Notes: generated by a model not told the origin, from the letters alone. Positions 50,107-59,206 are shown, numbered from the stretch's first letter. The stretch is 64,000 nt of DNA from Rubrivivax sp. (GCA_016719535.1 JADJYX010000001.1:1-64000), one strand, 5' to 3'. Numbers and translations are program-made.

Positions 50107-50919
50107 ATGAACCCGCCCCGCTCCCCCGTTGCGCCCACCGACGAGCAGCTGTCGGCCTGCCTCGATGGCGAGCTGCAGGGCGCCGAGCGCGAAACCGTCG
50201 AAGCCTGGCTGCGCGAACACCCCGACGACGCTGCGCGCGTGCGCCAGTGGGCGGCCGATGCCGAGGCGCTGCGCCTGCGGCTGGCGCCCTGGCTCGACGA
50301 ACCCGTGCCCGCGTCGCTGCGCAGCGCCGTGCAGCGCCGGCCGGTGGTGGCAACGCGCTGGGCGCTGGCCGCCTCGGCCGCCGGGCTGCTGTTGCTGGGT
50401 GCTGCGCTCGGCGGCGCCGGCGTCTGGCAGTGGCAGCAACAACGCGGCGCCGTCGAGGCCCGCGCAGGCGCTGGCGCCATGACCGCCGGCTGGGTGCAGC
50501 GTGCCGCCGCGGCGCATGCCGTCTATGTGCCCGAGCCGCGCCACGCGGTGGAGGTGGGTGCGCAGGAGGAACACCTGGCGCGCTGGCTGACGCGCCGCAT
50601 CGACGTGCCCGTCAAGCTGTTCGACCTGCGCGAGCAGGGCTTCGAGCTGGTCGGCGGGCGCCTGCTGCCCGATGGCGGCGGCAAGAGCGCGCAGCTGATG
50701 TACCAGGACACACAGGGCCTGCGCGTCACCGTCTACCTGCGCAAGCCCGAGGCCGGCACGCCGGCCGCGTTCCGCTACGAGCGCCAGGGCGAGCTGGGCC
50801 TGTTCTACTGGGTCGAGTCGGGCGCCGGCTATGCGCTGGTGGGCGCGCTGCCGCGCGAGCAACTGCTGGCGCTGGCCGAGGCCATCTACCGCCAGGGCGG
50901 CGGCAAGGCCCTGCGCTGA
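50107..50919 (+). CDS. Membrane-anchored anti-sigma factor
   Basis: This 270-aa protein has an N-terminal anti-sigma domain (TDEQLSACLDGELQGAERET, about 10-60), one membrane span (about 83-105) and a periplasmic sensory domain of about 160 aa. There is no HxxxCxxC zinc motif in the N-terminal domain, so it is not a ZAS-type anti-sigma factor. It should hold the adjacent ECF sigma factor inactive at the inner membrane. The stop lies 57 nt before a further small membrane protein. Confidence 0.88.
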   Translation: MNPPRSPVAPTDEQLSACLDGELQGAERETVEAWLREHPDDAARVRQWAADAEALRLRLAPWLDEPVPASLRSAVQRRPVVATRWALAASAAGLLLLGAALGGAGVWQWQQQRGAVEARAGAGAMTAGWVQRAAAAHAVYVPEPRHAVEVGAQEEHLARWLTRRIDVPVKLFDLREQGFELVGGRLLPDGGGKSAQLMYQDTQGLRVTVYLRKPEAGTPAAFRYERQGELGLFYWVESGAGYALVGALPREQLLALAEAIYRQGGGKALR

Positions 50920-50976
50920 ATCCGGCTGAGCACGGGCCCGCCACAATGACGGCCTGCTCAACCGCCAGGCGCCGCC

Positions 50977-51276
50977 ATGACACAGACGCTGCAAGCCTTT
51001 CGACGCCTCGCCGGCGGCCTGGTGACGGGCGTGGCGCGCGTGCTGCTGCTGGCCCTGGGCGCACTGGCGGCGCTGGCGGCGATGGCGATGGGCCTGCTGC
51101 TGGCCGGCGGGCTGGTGGCCTGGGCGCTGCTGCGCGGCCGCAAGCCCGTCGTGCGCCAGGCCTTCGTGTGGCCCGGGCGAGGCGAACGCGTGCCGGCGCA
51201 GGACAGCGCCGAGGTCGTCGACATCGAGGCGCGCGAGGTGCCCGACGCACCGCCGCGCCCGCTGCCGCGCGCCTGA
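50977..51276 (+). CDS. Small membrane protein downstream of the sigma/anti-sigma pair
   Basis: This 99-aa protein has a hydrophobic region at about 15-50 that could span the membrane once or twice, followed by a hydrophilic tail rich in acidic residues (AQDSAEVVDIEAREVPDAP). I do not recognise the family. Its position suggests it is part of, or controlled by, the ECF system. It ends immediately next to the convergent RlmN-like gene. Confidence 0.65.
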   Translation: MTQTLQAFRRLAGGLVTGVARVLLLALGALAALAAMAMGLLLAGGLVAWALLRGRKPVVRQAFVWPGRGERVPAQDSAEVVDIEAREVPDAPPRPLPRA

Positions 51277-52323
51277 TCAGCCCGCCGCGACCATCGGCAC
51301 CACGCGCCGGCCGCGCGGCGCCGCGCCGTCGGCCGCGCGCGCACGCAACTGGCCGCAGCCGCCGTCCACCTCCTGCGCCGCCGACCGCCGCAGCCGCGTC
51401 AGGATGCCGGCCTGGTTGAGCGCGCGCGTCATCGCCACCGCGTGCTCCCAGGCCGGCCGCCGGTAGCCGCTGCCCTCGACGGCATTGAACGGGATCAGGT
51501 TGAGCATCATGCGCCGCCCCTGCAGCAGCCGCTGCAGGCCGAGCACTTCGTCGGCGCCGTCGTTGACGCCGGCCAGCAGCGTCCACTGCACCTGCACCGG
51601 GTAGCCGCTGGCGCGGGCATAGCGGTCGGCGGCGTCGACCAGTTCTTCGGGCGCGATCGCCGGCGCGCGAGGCAGCAGCTGCGCGCGCCGTGCGGCATCG
51701 GTGCTGTGCAGCGACAGCGCCAGCGCCGGCTTCACGCGGCCCTGCGGCAAGCGCTCGAACACACGCGCATCGCCCACGGTCGAGAACACCAGGTCCTTGT
51801 GGCCGATGCCGCCCAGCGTGCCCAGGGCGTCGATCGCCTCCAGCACGTTGTCGAGGTTGTGGCCGGGCTCGCCGATGCCCATGAAGACCACCTTCTTCAC
51901 CGGCCGGCGTGCGCGTGCCAGCGCCAACTGGGCGACGATCTCGGCGCTGCCGAGCTGGCGCTGCAGGCCGTCGCGCCCGCTCATGCAGAAGCGGCAGCCG
52001 ACCGCGCAGCCCACCTGCGTCGAGACGCACAGGCCGTCGCGCGGCAGCAGCGTGGCCTCCACGCGCTGGCCGTCGCTCAGGCCCAGCAGCAGCCGCGCCC
52101 CGCCGTCGGGCGCGGGGTGCTCGGCATCCAGCCGCGCCAGGCCCTGCAGCGTGGCGCGCAACTCGGGCAGCGCCTCGCGCAGCGGGCGCGGCAGGAAGTC
52201 GGCGGCATCGTGCCGGCCGCCGTCGAGCGGCCGCGCCTGCATCCATCGCCGCAGCAGGTGCTGTTCGTGGACGGGCCGCGCGCCGAGCGCGCGCAGCCGG
52301 TGTTGCAGGTCGGTGATGCGCAT
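51277..52323 (-). CDS. Radical SAM RNA methyltransferase, RlmN/Cfr family
   Basis: This 348-aa protein has the radical SAM cluster Cys106-x3-Cys110-x2-Cys113 (VGCAVGCRFC), GIGEPGHNLDNV, and the C-terminal GGCGQLRAR with the second methyl-carrying Cys. RlmN methylates A2503 of 23S rRNA and A37 of some tRNAs. It is shorter than typical RlmN (about 370-385 aa) and lies alone, away from the usual ndk-rlmN-ispG neighbourhood. It is probably a second, RlmN-like paralogue rather than the housekeeping copy. The ATG at 52323 is the natural start. Confidence 0.85.
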   Translation of the reverse strand: MRITDLQHRLRALGARPVHEQHLLRRWMQARPLDGGRHDAADFLPRPLREALPELRATLQGLARLDAEHPAPDGGARLLLGLSDGQRVEATLLPRDGLCVSTQVGCAVGCRFCMSGRDGLQRQLGSAEIVAQLALARARRPVKKVVFMGIGEPGHNLDNVLEAIDALGTLGGIGHKDLVFSTVGDARVFERLPQGRVKPALALSLHSTDAARRAQLLPRAPAIAPEELVDAADRYARASGYPVQVQWTLLAGVNDGADEVLGLQRLLQGRRMMLNLIPFNAVEGSGYRRPAWEHAVAMTRALNQAGILTRLRRSAAQEVDGGCGQLRARAADGAAPRGRRVVPMVAAG

Positions 52324-52357
52324 GGGGGGCGCATTGTCGGCCAGACGCGACCTCGGC

Positions 52358-52392
52358 GGTGCGCCAGCCAGGTGCGCCAGCCAGGTGCGCCG
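52358..52392. repeat. 13-bp tandem repeat in an intergenic region
   Basis: GGTGCGCCAGCCA occurs twice in a row (52358-52370, 52371-52383) and then partly a third time, between the divergent RlmN-like gene and the binding-protein gene. It is 23 nt before the ATG at 52415, so copy number could alter promoter spacing. Confidence 0.7.
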
Positions 52393-52414
52393 GACATGCG
52401 CTCCAATACCGGCC

Positions 52415-54196
52415 ATGCCCGTCCTGCCCCGCCACCTGATCGCTGCCGCCTTGCTGGTGGCGGCGGGGCTGGCCCTGGCCGCGCCGCCCAGGGTGCTGCG
52501 CATCGCCAGCGAGAGCGAGACCGGCTTCGACCCCGCGCGCGTGGGCGACGTGCGCAGCTTCCGCGTCATCGCCCACATCTTCGAGCCGCTGCTGCGCTAC
52601 GACCCGCTGGCGCGGCCGGTGAAGCTGGTGCCGCTGACCGCGGCTGCGATGCCCGAGCCGTCGGACGACTTCCGCACCTGGACCGTGCGCGTGCGGCCGG
52701 GCATCTTCTTCACCGACGACCCCGCCTTCGGCGGCCGCCCGCGCGAACTGGTGGCGGCCGACTATGCCTACAGCATCCGCCGCCTGGCCGACCCGGCGAC
52801 CAGGAGCCCGGGCTGGAGTTCGATCGAGCAGGCCGGCATCAGCGGCCTGGCCGCGCTGCGGCGCGAGGCCGTCGAGCGCCAGACGCCCTTCGACTACGAC
52901 CGCCCGATCCCGGGCCTGACGGTGCTCGACCGCCATACGCTGCAGTTCCGGCTCGACGCCGGGCGGCCGCGCTTTCCGCAATGGCTGGCCGAGGGTGCCA
53001 CCGCGGCGGTGGCGCGCGAGGTCATCGAGGCGCAAGGCGAGCGTTCGATGCAGCACCCGGTGGGCACCGGGCCCTTTCGCCTGGCCGAATGGCGCCGCGC
53101 CTCGCGCATCGTGCTCGAGCGCAACCCGGGCTACCGCGAGCGCCGCTACGAGGCCGAACCGGCCGCGGACGACGCCGAGGGTCAGGCCATCCTGCAGCGG
53201 CTGCAGGGCCGGCGGCTGCCGATGATCGACCGCGTGGAGATCGCCGTCATCGACGAGAAGCAGCCCACCTGGCTGGCCTTCCTGAATGGCGAAACCGACT
53301 GGATCGAGCTGCCCGACGCCTTCGTCGAGGTGGCCATGCCCGGCGGCCGCCTGGCGCCGCACCTGGCGCGCCGCGGCGTGGGGGCCGAGCGCACCGTGCA
53401 GCCGGGCACCTATTACACGATGTTCAACATGCAGCATCCACGGGTCGGCGGTTATGCGCCGGCGCAGGTGGCGTTGCGGCGCGCCATCGGCCTGGCGATC
53501 GACGTGCGGCGCGAGATCGACGTGCTGCGCCACGGCCTGGCGGTGCCGGCGCAGTCGCCGGTGACGGTGCACCTGAGCGGCTACGACCCGCACTGGCGCA
53601 GCGAGATGAGCACCTACAGCCCGGCGCGCGCGCGCGCGCTGCTCGACCTCTATGGCTGGGTCGACCGCGACGGCGACGGCTGGCGCGACGCGCCCGACGG
53701 CCACCCCTTCGTGCTGCAGATGGCCACCCAGCCCAGCCAGGAGACGCGCCGCTTCGACGAGCTGATGAAGCGCGACATGCAGGCCATCGGCCTGCGCATC
53801 GAATTCCAGGCCGCGCAGTGGCCCGAGCAGTACAAGGCCGCGCGCGCCGGCAAGCTGATGATGTGGAGCGTGAGCGGCCGCGCCAGCGCGCCCGACGGCA
53901 TCCAGGGCCTGCTGCGCTACGACGGCGCCGCCGCCGGCGGCATCAACCTCGCGCGCTTCGACCTGCCGCAGATGAATGCCGCCATCCAGCGCCTGCTGGC
54001 GCTGCCCGACGGCCCCGCGCGCGAGGCCGCCTTCGACGAGGCCAAGCGCCTGACGGTGGCCTGGATGCCGTACAAGTTGCGCACGCACCCGATGCAGACG
54101 GCGCTGTGGCACCCGCGCCTGGTGGGTTTTCGCCGCCCGCTGTTCTGGAACCAGTGGTTCGACACCGTCGACCTCGACCCCACCCCCGAACCATGA
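52415..54196 (+). CDS. Peptide ABC transporter substrate-binding protein (family 5), copy 4, with LdcA and AmpG
   Basis: This 593-aa paralogue of the three tandem binding proteins 10 kb away has a Sec signal (MPVLPRHLIAAALLVAAGLA, ending ALAAP) and the same blocks GFDPARVGDVRSFRVIAHIF, RPGIFFTDDPAFGGRPRELV, HPVGTGPFRLAEWRRASRIV, and DGDGWRDAPDGHPF. It is coupled by ATGA to an LD-carboxypeptidase gene, which is coupled to ampG. In this context a murein-peptide ligand is likely, comparable in role to MppA. It may share the divergent peptide permease at 35-37 kb. Confidence 0.9.
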   Translation: MPVLPRHLIAAALLVAAGLALAAPPRVLRIASESETGFDPARVGDVRSFRVIAHIFEPLLRYDPLARPVKLVPLTAAAMPEPSDDFRTWTVRVRPGIFFTDDPAFGGRPRELVAADYAYSIRRLADPATRSPGWSSIEQAGISGLAALRREAVERQTPFDYDRPIPGLTVLDRHTLQFRLDAGRPRFPQWLAEGATAAVAREVIEAQGERSMQHPVGTGPFRLAEWRRASRIVLERNPGYRERRYEAEPAADDAEGQAILQRLQGRRLPMIDRVEIAVIDEKQPTWLAFLNGETDWIELPDAFVEVAMPGGRLAPHLARRGVGAERTVQPGTYYTMFNMQHPRVGGYAPAQVALRRAIGLAIDVRREIDVLRHGLAVPAQSPVTVHLSGYDPHWRSEMSTYSPARARALLDLYGWVDRDGDGWRDAPDGHPFVLQMATQPSQETRRFDELMKRDMQAIGLRIEFQAAQWPEQYKAARAGKLMMWSVSGRASAPDGIQGLLRYDGAAAGGINLARFDLPQMNAAIQRLLALPDGPAREAAFDEAKRLTVAWMPYKLRTHPMQTALWHPRLVGFRRPLFWNQWFDTVDLDPTPEP

Positions 54197-55152
54197 CCCT
54201 GCCCTTGATCCTGCCCCGCCGCCTGCAGCCCGGCGACACCCTCGGCCTCATCAACCCCAGCGGCGCGATCCACGAACGCGCGCCGTTCGAGCAGGCGCAC
54301 GAGACGCTGCGGGCGCTGGGGTTCCGCACCCGGGAGGGCGCCAACCTCCGCGCGCGCTACGGCCACATGGCCGGCACGCCGGCGCAGCGCGCCGACGACA
54401 TCCACGCCCTCTTCGCCGACCCCGCGGTGGCCGGGCTGCTCGCCGTCACCGGCGGCTCGGGCGCCAACCGCGTGCTGCCGCTGCTCGACTATGGCCTGAT
54501 CGCCCGCCACCCGAAATTTCTCGGCGGCTTTTCCGACCTCACGGCGCTGATCGGCGCCGTGCACGCCAAGACCGGCCTCGTCACCTTTCACAGCCCGCTC
54601 GGCCGCAGCGAGTGGAATGCCTTCAGTGTCGAGCAGTTCCAGGCGGTGGTGATGGCCGGTGCCGCGCACACCATGCGCAACCAGGTCGTGAAGGGCGACG
54701 ACCTCGTGGCCTGGGATGGCCGCATCACGACGATCCGCGGCGGCCGCGCGCAAGGCCCGCTGCAGGGTGGCAACCTGGCGGTGCTGAGCTCGCTGGTCGG
54801 CACGCCCTACCTGCCCGACCTGACGGGTGCGATCCTGTTTCTCGAGGACGTCAACGAATATGTCTACCGCATCGACCGCATGCTCTCGACGCTGATGCTC
54901 TCGGGCGCGCTCGCGCGCGTGGCCGGCGTCGTGCTGGGCGGCTTTACCAGCTGCCCGGTCAGCGAGGGCAGCTTCGGCACGCTGACGCTGGACGAGGTCT
55001 TCGACGACTATTTCTTGCCCTTGAACGTACCGGTCTACCGCGGCGCGCAGTTCGGCCACGTGAAGCGCAAATTCACGCTGCCGCTGGGCGTGCCGGCCGA
55101 GATTGACGCCGACGCCGGCACGCTGCGCCTGCTGCAGCCGGCGGTGACCTGA
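54193..55152 (+). CDS. ldcA: LD-carboxypeptidase, S66 family (LdcA/MccF-like)
   Basis: This 319-aa cytoplasmic serine peptidase has the nucleophile Ser114 in GGFSDLTAL and the C-terminal His in FGHVKRKFTLPLG; the catalytic Glu lies in between, as in the S66 family. LdcA removes the terminal D-Ala from murein tetrapeptides; MccF relatives cleave microcin C-type peptide-nucleotides. Neighbouring ampG favours murein recycling. Start ATG overlaps the binding-protein stop, and its own stop overlaps ampG (TGATG). Confidence 0.92.
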   Translation: MTLPLILPRRLQPGDTLGLINPSGAIHERAPFEQAHETLRALGFRTREGANLRARYGHMAGTPAQRADDIHALFADPAVAGLLAVTGGSGANRVLPLLDYGLIARHPKFLGGFSDLTALIGAVHAKTGLVTFHSPLGRSEWNAFSVEQFQAVVMAGAAHTMRNQVVKGDDLVAWDGRITTIRGGRAQGPLQGGNLAVLSSLVGTPYLPDLTGAILFLEDVNEYVYRIDRMLSTLMLSGALARVAGVVLGGFTSCPVSEGSFGTLTLDEVFDDYFLPLNVPVYRGAQFGHVKRKFTLPLGVPAEIDADAGTLRLLQPAVT

Positions 55153-56693
55153 TGGGCCGGCTCTACCGGCTCGTCATCGTCGCGCTGCTGGGCTTTGCCT
55201 CGGGGCTGCCGCTGGCGCTGACCGGCCAGGCCATGCAGGCCTGGCTGACCACCGAGGGCGTGGACATCGCCACCATCGGCTTTCTCGGCCTGGTGGGGCT
55301 GCCTTACACCTTCAAATTTCTGTGGGCGCCGCTGATGGACCGCTTCGACCTGCCCTGGCTGGGCCGGCGGCGCGGCTGGCTGGTGCTGACGCAGCTGGCG
55401 CTGGCGGGGTTGCTGCTGGCCCTGGCCGCCACCTCGCCGGCTGCGGCCATCCGCGCCTTCGCGCTGCTGGCGGTGGCGGTGGCCTTCGTCTCGGCCTCGC
55501 ACGACGTGGTCATCGACGCCTACCGCACCGAGCTGCTGCCCGCACCCGAGCGCGGCCTGGGCGCGTCGCTCAATGTCGCCGGCTACCGCGTGGCGATGAT
55601 CGTCAGCGGCGGCCTGGCGCTGATCTGGACCGACGCCGCGCAAGGCGGCGGCTGGACCTGGCCCGAGGTCTACCGCCTGATGGCCGGCCTGATGGTGGCC
55701 GCGGCGGCGGTCTCGGCGCTGCTGCTGCTGCGCCTGCCCGAGCTGCCGCGCGACACCCCGCCGGCCAACGGCCGACGCGAGCTGCTGGGCTTTGCCGCCG
55801 TGCTGGCGGCGGTGGCGGTGGGCGTGCTGCTGACCGACCGCTTTGGCGGCACGCTGGCACGCGCGCTGCTGGGCGGCTGGCTCGCCGGCACCTCGCTGCC
55901 GGTGGCGCTGCAGACGCGCTGGATCGAACTGGCGGCGCTGCTCGGCGGCATCGCGCTGACTCTGCCGCTGGCGGCCTGGGCGGCGCGGCGCGCGCGCTTC
56001 GACACCCTGCTGGCGGGCTTGCGCGACTATTTTTCCCAGCCGGGTGCGGCCGCCATCCTGCTGCTGATCGTGCTCTACAAGCTGGGCGATGCCTTTGCCG
56101 GCTCGCTGCTGACGCCCTTCCTGCTCAAGGGCATGGGCTATGCGTCGGCCGAGGTCGGCGTCGTCAACAAGCTCATCGGCCTGTGGCTGACGATCGCCGG
56201 CGCGCTGCTGGGCGGGGCGCTGATGATCAGGCTCGGCCTGTGGCGCGCGCTCTTCGTCTTCGGCGTGCTGCAGATGGCCAGCAACCTCGGCTTCTGGTGG
56301 CTGGCGCAGGGCGGCCAGGGGCAGCTGGGCGCCGCCGTGCTGCCGGCCTTCGACTGGGGCTTCGTCAAGCTGGCACAGCCGACGCCGGTGGATGGCGGGC
56401 TGCTCGTCGTCGTCGTGCTCGAAAACCTGTCGGGCGGCATGGGCACGGCGGCCTTTCTCGCCTTTCTGATGAGCCTGTGCAGCCAGCGCTTCACGGCGAC
56501 GCAGTTTGCGCTGCTGTCGGCCTTTGCGTCGGTGGGCCGCGTTTGGGTCGGTCCGCTGGCCGGCGTGCTGGCCGAGACCATCGGCTGGCCCACGTTCTTC
56601 ATCGTCAGCACGGTCTTCGCGCTGCCGGCGCTGGTGTTGCTGTGGTGGCTGCGCGGGCCGATCCGGGCGCTGGACGGGGCGCCGGTGCGGTAG
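55152..56693 (+). CDS. ampG: Muropeptide permease AmpG
   Basis: This 513-aa MFS transporter has 12-14 hydrophobic segments and AmpG family blocks: LGFASGLPLALTGQAMQAWL, GLVGLPYTFKFLWAPLMDRF, and ASHDVVIDAYRTELL. AmpG imports GlcNAc-anhydroMurNAc peptides into the cytoplasm for recycling. Coupling to an LD-carboxypeptidase gives consecutive steps of one pathway. No beta-lactamase or ampR is adjacent. Confidence 0.94.
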   Translation: MGRLYRLVIVALLGFASGLPLALTGQAMQAWLTTEGVDIATIGFLGLVGLPYTFKFLWAPLMDRFDLPWLGRRRGWLVLTQLALAGLLLALAATSPAAAIRAFALLAVAVAFVSASHDVVIDAYRTELLPAPERGLGASLNVAGYRVAMIVSGGLALIWTDAAQGGGWTWPEVYRLMAGLMVAAAAVSALLLLRLPELPRDTPPANGRRELLGFAAVLAAVAVGVLLTDRFGGTLARALLGGWLAGTSLPVALQTRWIELAALLGGIALTLPLAAWAARRARFDTLLAGLRDYFSQPGAAAILLLIVLYKLGDAFAGSLLTPFLLKGMGYASAEVGVVNKLIGLWLTIAGALLGGALMIRLGLWRALFVFGVLQMASNLGFWWLAQGGQGQLGAAVLPAFDWGFVKLAQPTPVDGGLLVVVVLENLSGGMGTAAFLAFLMSLCSQRFTATQFALLSAFASVGRVWVGPLAGVLAETIGWPTFFIVSTVFALPALVLLWWLRGPIRALDGAPVR

Positions 56694-56757
56694 CGGCTCG
56701 AGTCTGGATTTCCGGCGCCATGGCACCATCTGGCCGCTGATGGCCGAGGACCACCCG

Positions 56758-57684
56758 ATGGACTGCACTTTTCGCACCGATGCAACGGTCGACACCCCCG
56801 CGCTGGTGTCGGCCTGCCGCTGCCCGCTGCACGCGCGCCGCCTGTTTACCGGCGGCGTGGTCGGTGCCGCGCTGATGGCGGGCGCCGGCCCGCTGGCGGC
56901 GCAGACCATTCCCGAATGCAAGCGCTCGACCTTCACCAAGGCGGTATCGGCCGAGACGGTGGAGCAGCAGGCCATGCTGCAGTACCGCCAGATGCTGCAG
57001 AAGGCCAGCGGCGATCGGGCGCTGGCGCCGGCCGAGCACCCGCAGCTGCAGCGGCTGCGCTATATCGGCGCGCGCATGGTGCCGTACACGCGCGAATGCA
57101 ACCCGCGCGCGGCCGACTGGAAATGGGAGGTCAACCTGATCGGCAGCCGCCAGATCAATGCCTTCTGCATGCCCGGCGGCAAGATCGCCTTCTATTACGG
57201 CATCCTGTCGGAGCTGCAGCTGTCCGACGACGAGGTGGCGATGATCATGGGCCACGAAGCCGCGCACGCGCTGCTGGAGCATGCGCGCGAGCAGGTCGGA
57301 AAGAATACGGTCACCACCGGCGGCCTGCGGCTGCTGTCGTCGCTGCTGGGCTTCGGCCAGCTGGGCGACGTGGCGGCCCAGGGCCTGGGGCAGCTGGCCT
57401 CGCTGGCCTTCAGCCGCAGCGACGAGACCGAAGCCGACGCGCTGGGCCTGCTGATTGCCGCCCGTGCCGGCTACGACCCGCGCGCCGGCGTCACGCTGTG
57501 GCAGAAGATGACCGCGGGCACCGGCGGCGCGCCGCCGGAGCTCCTGTCCACCCATCCGACCGGGCCGACGCGCATCAAGGACATCGAGGCCAAGCTGCCG
57601 CGCGTGCTGCCGATGTTCGACGCCGCGGGCAAGCCCGACCGCCGCTTTGCGCCGCCGGCGAGGATGGCGGCCGCCAGGCCCTGA
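56758..57684 (+). CDS. Tat-exported M48-family metalloprotease
   Basis: This 308-aa protein has an N-terminal Tat-like signal (HARRLFTGGVVGAALMAG, cut near AAQT) and an M48 protease domain with HEAAH at 166-170 in MGHEAAHALLEH and a third zinc ligand Glu in DETEADALGL. The ATG at 56758 is preferred because GAGGA lies 7 nt upstream; ATG 56740 is possible. Related periplasmic proteases (LoiP/BepA type) act in outer-membrane quality control. It is monocistronic after ampG. Confidence 0.88.
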   Translation: MDCTFRTDATVDTPALVSACRCPLHARRLFTGGVVGAALMAGAGPLAAQTIPECKRSTFTKAVSAETVEQQAMLQYRQMLQKASGDRALAPAEHPQLQRLRYIGARMVPYTRECNPRAADWKWEVNLIGSRQINAFCMPGGKIAFYYGILSELQLSDDEVAMIMGHEAAHALLEHAREQVGKNTVTTGGLRLLSSLLGFGQLGDVAAQGLGQLASLAFSRSDETEADALGLLIAARAGYDPRAGVTLWQKMTAGTGGAPPELLSTHPTGPTRIKDIEAKLPRVLPMFDAAGKPDRRFAPPARMAAARP

Positions 57685-57691
57685 GCGAGGC

Positions 57692-58357
57692 TCACCAGCG
57701 CGGCGGCAGATTCTTCAGCAGCACCAGGTCGCCGCCGCGGCGCGCCGTCAGGTAGCCGCCCTGCTGCAGGTCGTTGAGCTGGCGCGTGACCATCTCGCGC
57801 GAGCAGCCCACCCGGTTGGCCAGTTCCAGGTGCGTGAGCTTCTCGGCGATGCGCCGCGTGCCGTCGGGCTGCGGCTCGGCCAGGCCCTCCAGCAGCGCCT
57901 TCAGGCGGCCATAGACATCGTTCAGCGCCATGCCCTTGGCGCTGATGGTGGCCATGCGCGCGCGCCGGATCACCTTGGCCAGCAGCTCGAAGGCGAAGGA
58001 CGGATGCTCGGCCAGGTGCGCCTCCAGCGTGCGCCGCGTCACCATCGAGCACACCGTGGGCTCGAGCGCCGCCACGCTGGCCGAGCGCGGGCCGCCGTCC
58101 AGGCTCATCTCGCCCACATATTCGCCCGGGCCGTAGGTGCCGTGGGTGATCTCGCGCTCGTTGGCGACATGGCTGCCGTAGACGCGCAGCCGGCCTTCCA
58201 GCACGATGTAGAGCGTGTCGCCGTGCGAGCCCTCCTGGATCAGCACCGCGCCCTTGGCAAAGCGGCACAACTCGCCGCGGCGCGCCAGCGCACGCACCGC
58301 ATCCGACAGCGGTGCGGCTTCGAGGTGGTCGACCGGGGGCTGCTTGCTGCGCGGCAT
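57692..58357 (-). CDS. Crp/Fnr-family transcriptional regulator
   Basis: This 221-aa protein has a cyclic-nucleotide-binding-type beta barrel (about 25-125, GDTLYIVLEGRLRVYG and GEYVGEMSLDGGPRSASVAA) and a C-terminal winged HTH (HLELANRVGCSREMVTRQLN). The Fnr-type N-terminal cysteine cluster is absent, so it is nearer to Crp than to Fnr. The ATG overlaps the stop of the upstream MBL-fold gene (TGATG). Confidence 0.92.
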   Translation of the reverse strand: MPRSKQPPVDHLEAAPLSDAVRALARRGELCRFAKGAVLIQEGSHGDTLYIVLEGRLRVYGSHVANEREITHGTYGPGEYVGEMSLDGGPRSASVAALEPTVCSMVTRRTLEAHLAEHPSFAFELLAKVIRRARMATISAKGMALNDVYGRLKALLEGLAEPQPDGTRRIAEKLTHLELANRVGCSREMVTRQLNDLQQGGYLTARRGGDLVLLKNLPPRW

Positions 58358-58998
58358 CAGCTGCCCTGCAGATAGGGGTTGAAGCGGCGCTCGCGGCCGA
58401 AGCTGCTCTCCGGCCCGTGGCCGGGGATGAAAACCGTGTCGTCGCCCATCGGCCACAGGCGCTGCGTGATGCTGGCGATCAGCGTGTCGAAGTCGCCGCC
58501 GGGAAAATCGGTGCGGCCGATGCTGCCGGCAAACAGCACGTCGCCGACGAAGCAGCGCCGCGTGCTGGCGCTGTGGAAGACCACGTGGCCCGGCGTGTGC
58601 CCCGGGCAGTGGCGCACGTCGAGCGTGCAATCACCCACCGTGACCTGGTCGCCGTCGGCCAGCCAGCGCGTGGGCGTGAAGGGCTCGGCCGGCGCAAAGC
58701 CGAACTGCCGGCTCTGCGCCGCCAGCGCGTCGATCCAGAACTGGTCGCCCGGGTGCGGGCCGACGATGGGCAGGCCGCGCGTGCGCGCCAGCTCGCCGGC
58801 GCCGCCGGCATGGTCGATGTGCGCATGCGTGAGCCAGATCTGCTCGAGCTCGAGTTCCAGCTCGTCCACCGCCGCCAGCAGCCGCGGCAGCTCGCCGCCG
58901 GGGTCGATCACCGCCGCCTTGCGCGTGGCGTCGCAGAAGACGATGGAAGCGTTCTGCTGGAAGGGGGTGACGGGGATGGTGCGGTAGTGCAGCGGCAT
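58357..58998 (-). CDS. MBL-fold metallo-hydrolase, glyoxalase II-like (YcbL type)
   Basis: This 213-aa hydrolase has the zinc motif LTHAHIDHAGG plus later ligands CPGHTPGHVVF, FVGDVLFAGSIGRTDFPGGD and FIPGHGPESSFGRER. The pattern matches YcbL-type hydroxyacylglutathione hydrolases and related enzymes. The ATG at 58998 (MPLHYRTIPVTPFQQNASI) is the family start; a longer upstream extension is not supported. It is coupled to the Crp-like gene. Confidence 0.92.
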   Translation of the reverse strand: MPLHYRTIPVTPFQQNASIVFCDATRKAAVIDPGGELPRLLAAVDELELELEQIWLTHAHIDHAGGAGELARTRGLPIVGPHPGDQFWIDALAAQSRQFGFAPAEPFTPTRWLADGDQVTVGDCTLDVRHCPGHTPGHVVFHSASTRRCFVGDVLFAGSIGRTDFPGGDFDTLIASITQRLWPMGDDTVFIPGHGPESSFGRERRFNPYLQGS

Positions 58999-59206
58999 GG
59001 CCGCCCGATTGTGGCGGAACCGGGCGGTTTGCCTGCCGCCGCGGTGCGACACCGGCCCTTGACCTGCCCGCAGTGCCCAGGCGCATGCCGGGCGGCTCAA
59101 TGTAAGTTCTGATGCAGACGGGGTGGCGGTTGAACAGAATGAGTGCCGAGGCACGCAGCGTGTCTCGTCCCCAGACCAACGATCGAATTGACCCGCGGGA
59201 GTGTGC
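58999..59206. promoter_or_regulatory. Divergent intergenic region upstream of the TonB receptor
   Basis: This 208-bp region lies between the minus-strand MBL-fold gene and the plus-strand TonB receptor. A TTGACC at about 59056 is -35-like but has no clear -10 partner. The stretch CTCAATGTAAGTTCTGATGC (around 59096-59115) is relatively AT-rich. No Fur-box-like sequence was seen. Confidence 0.3.
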
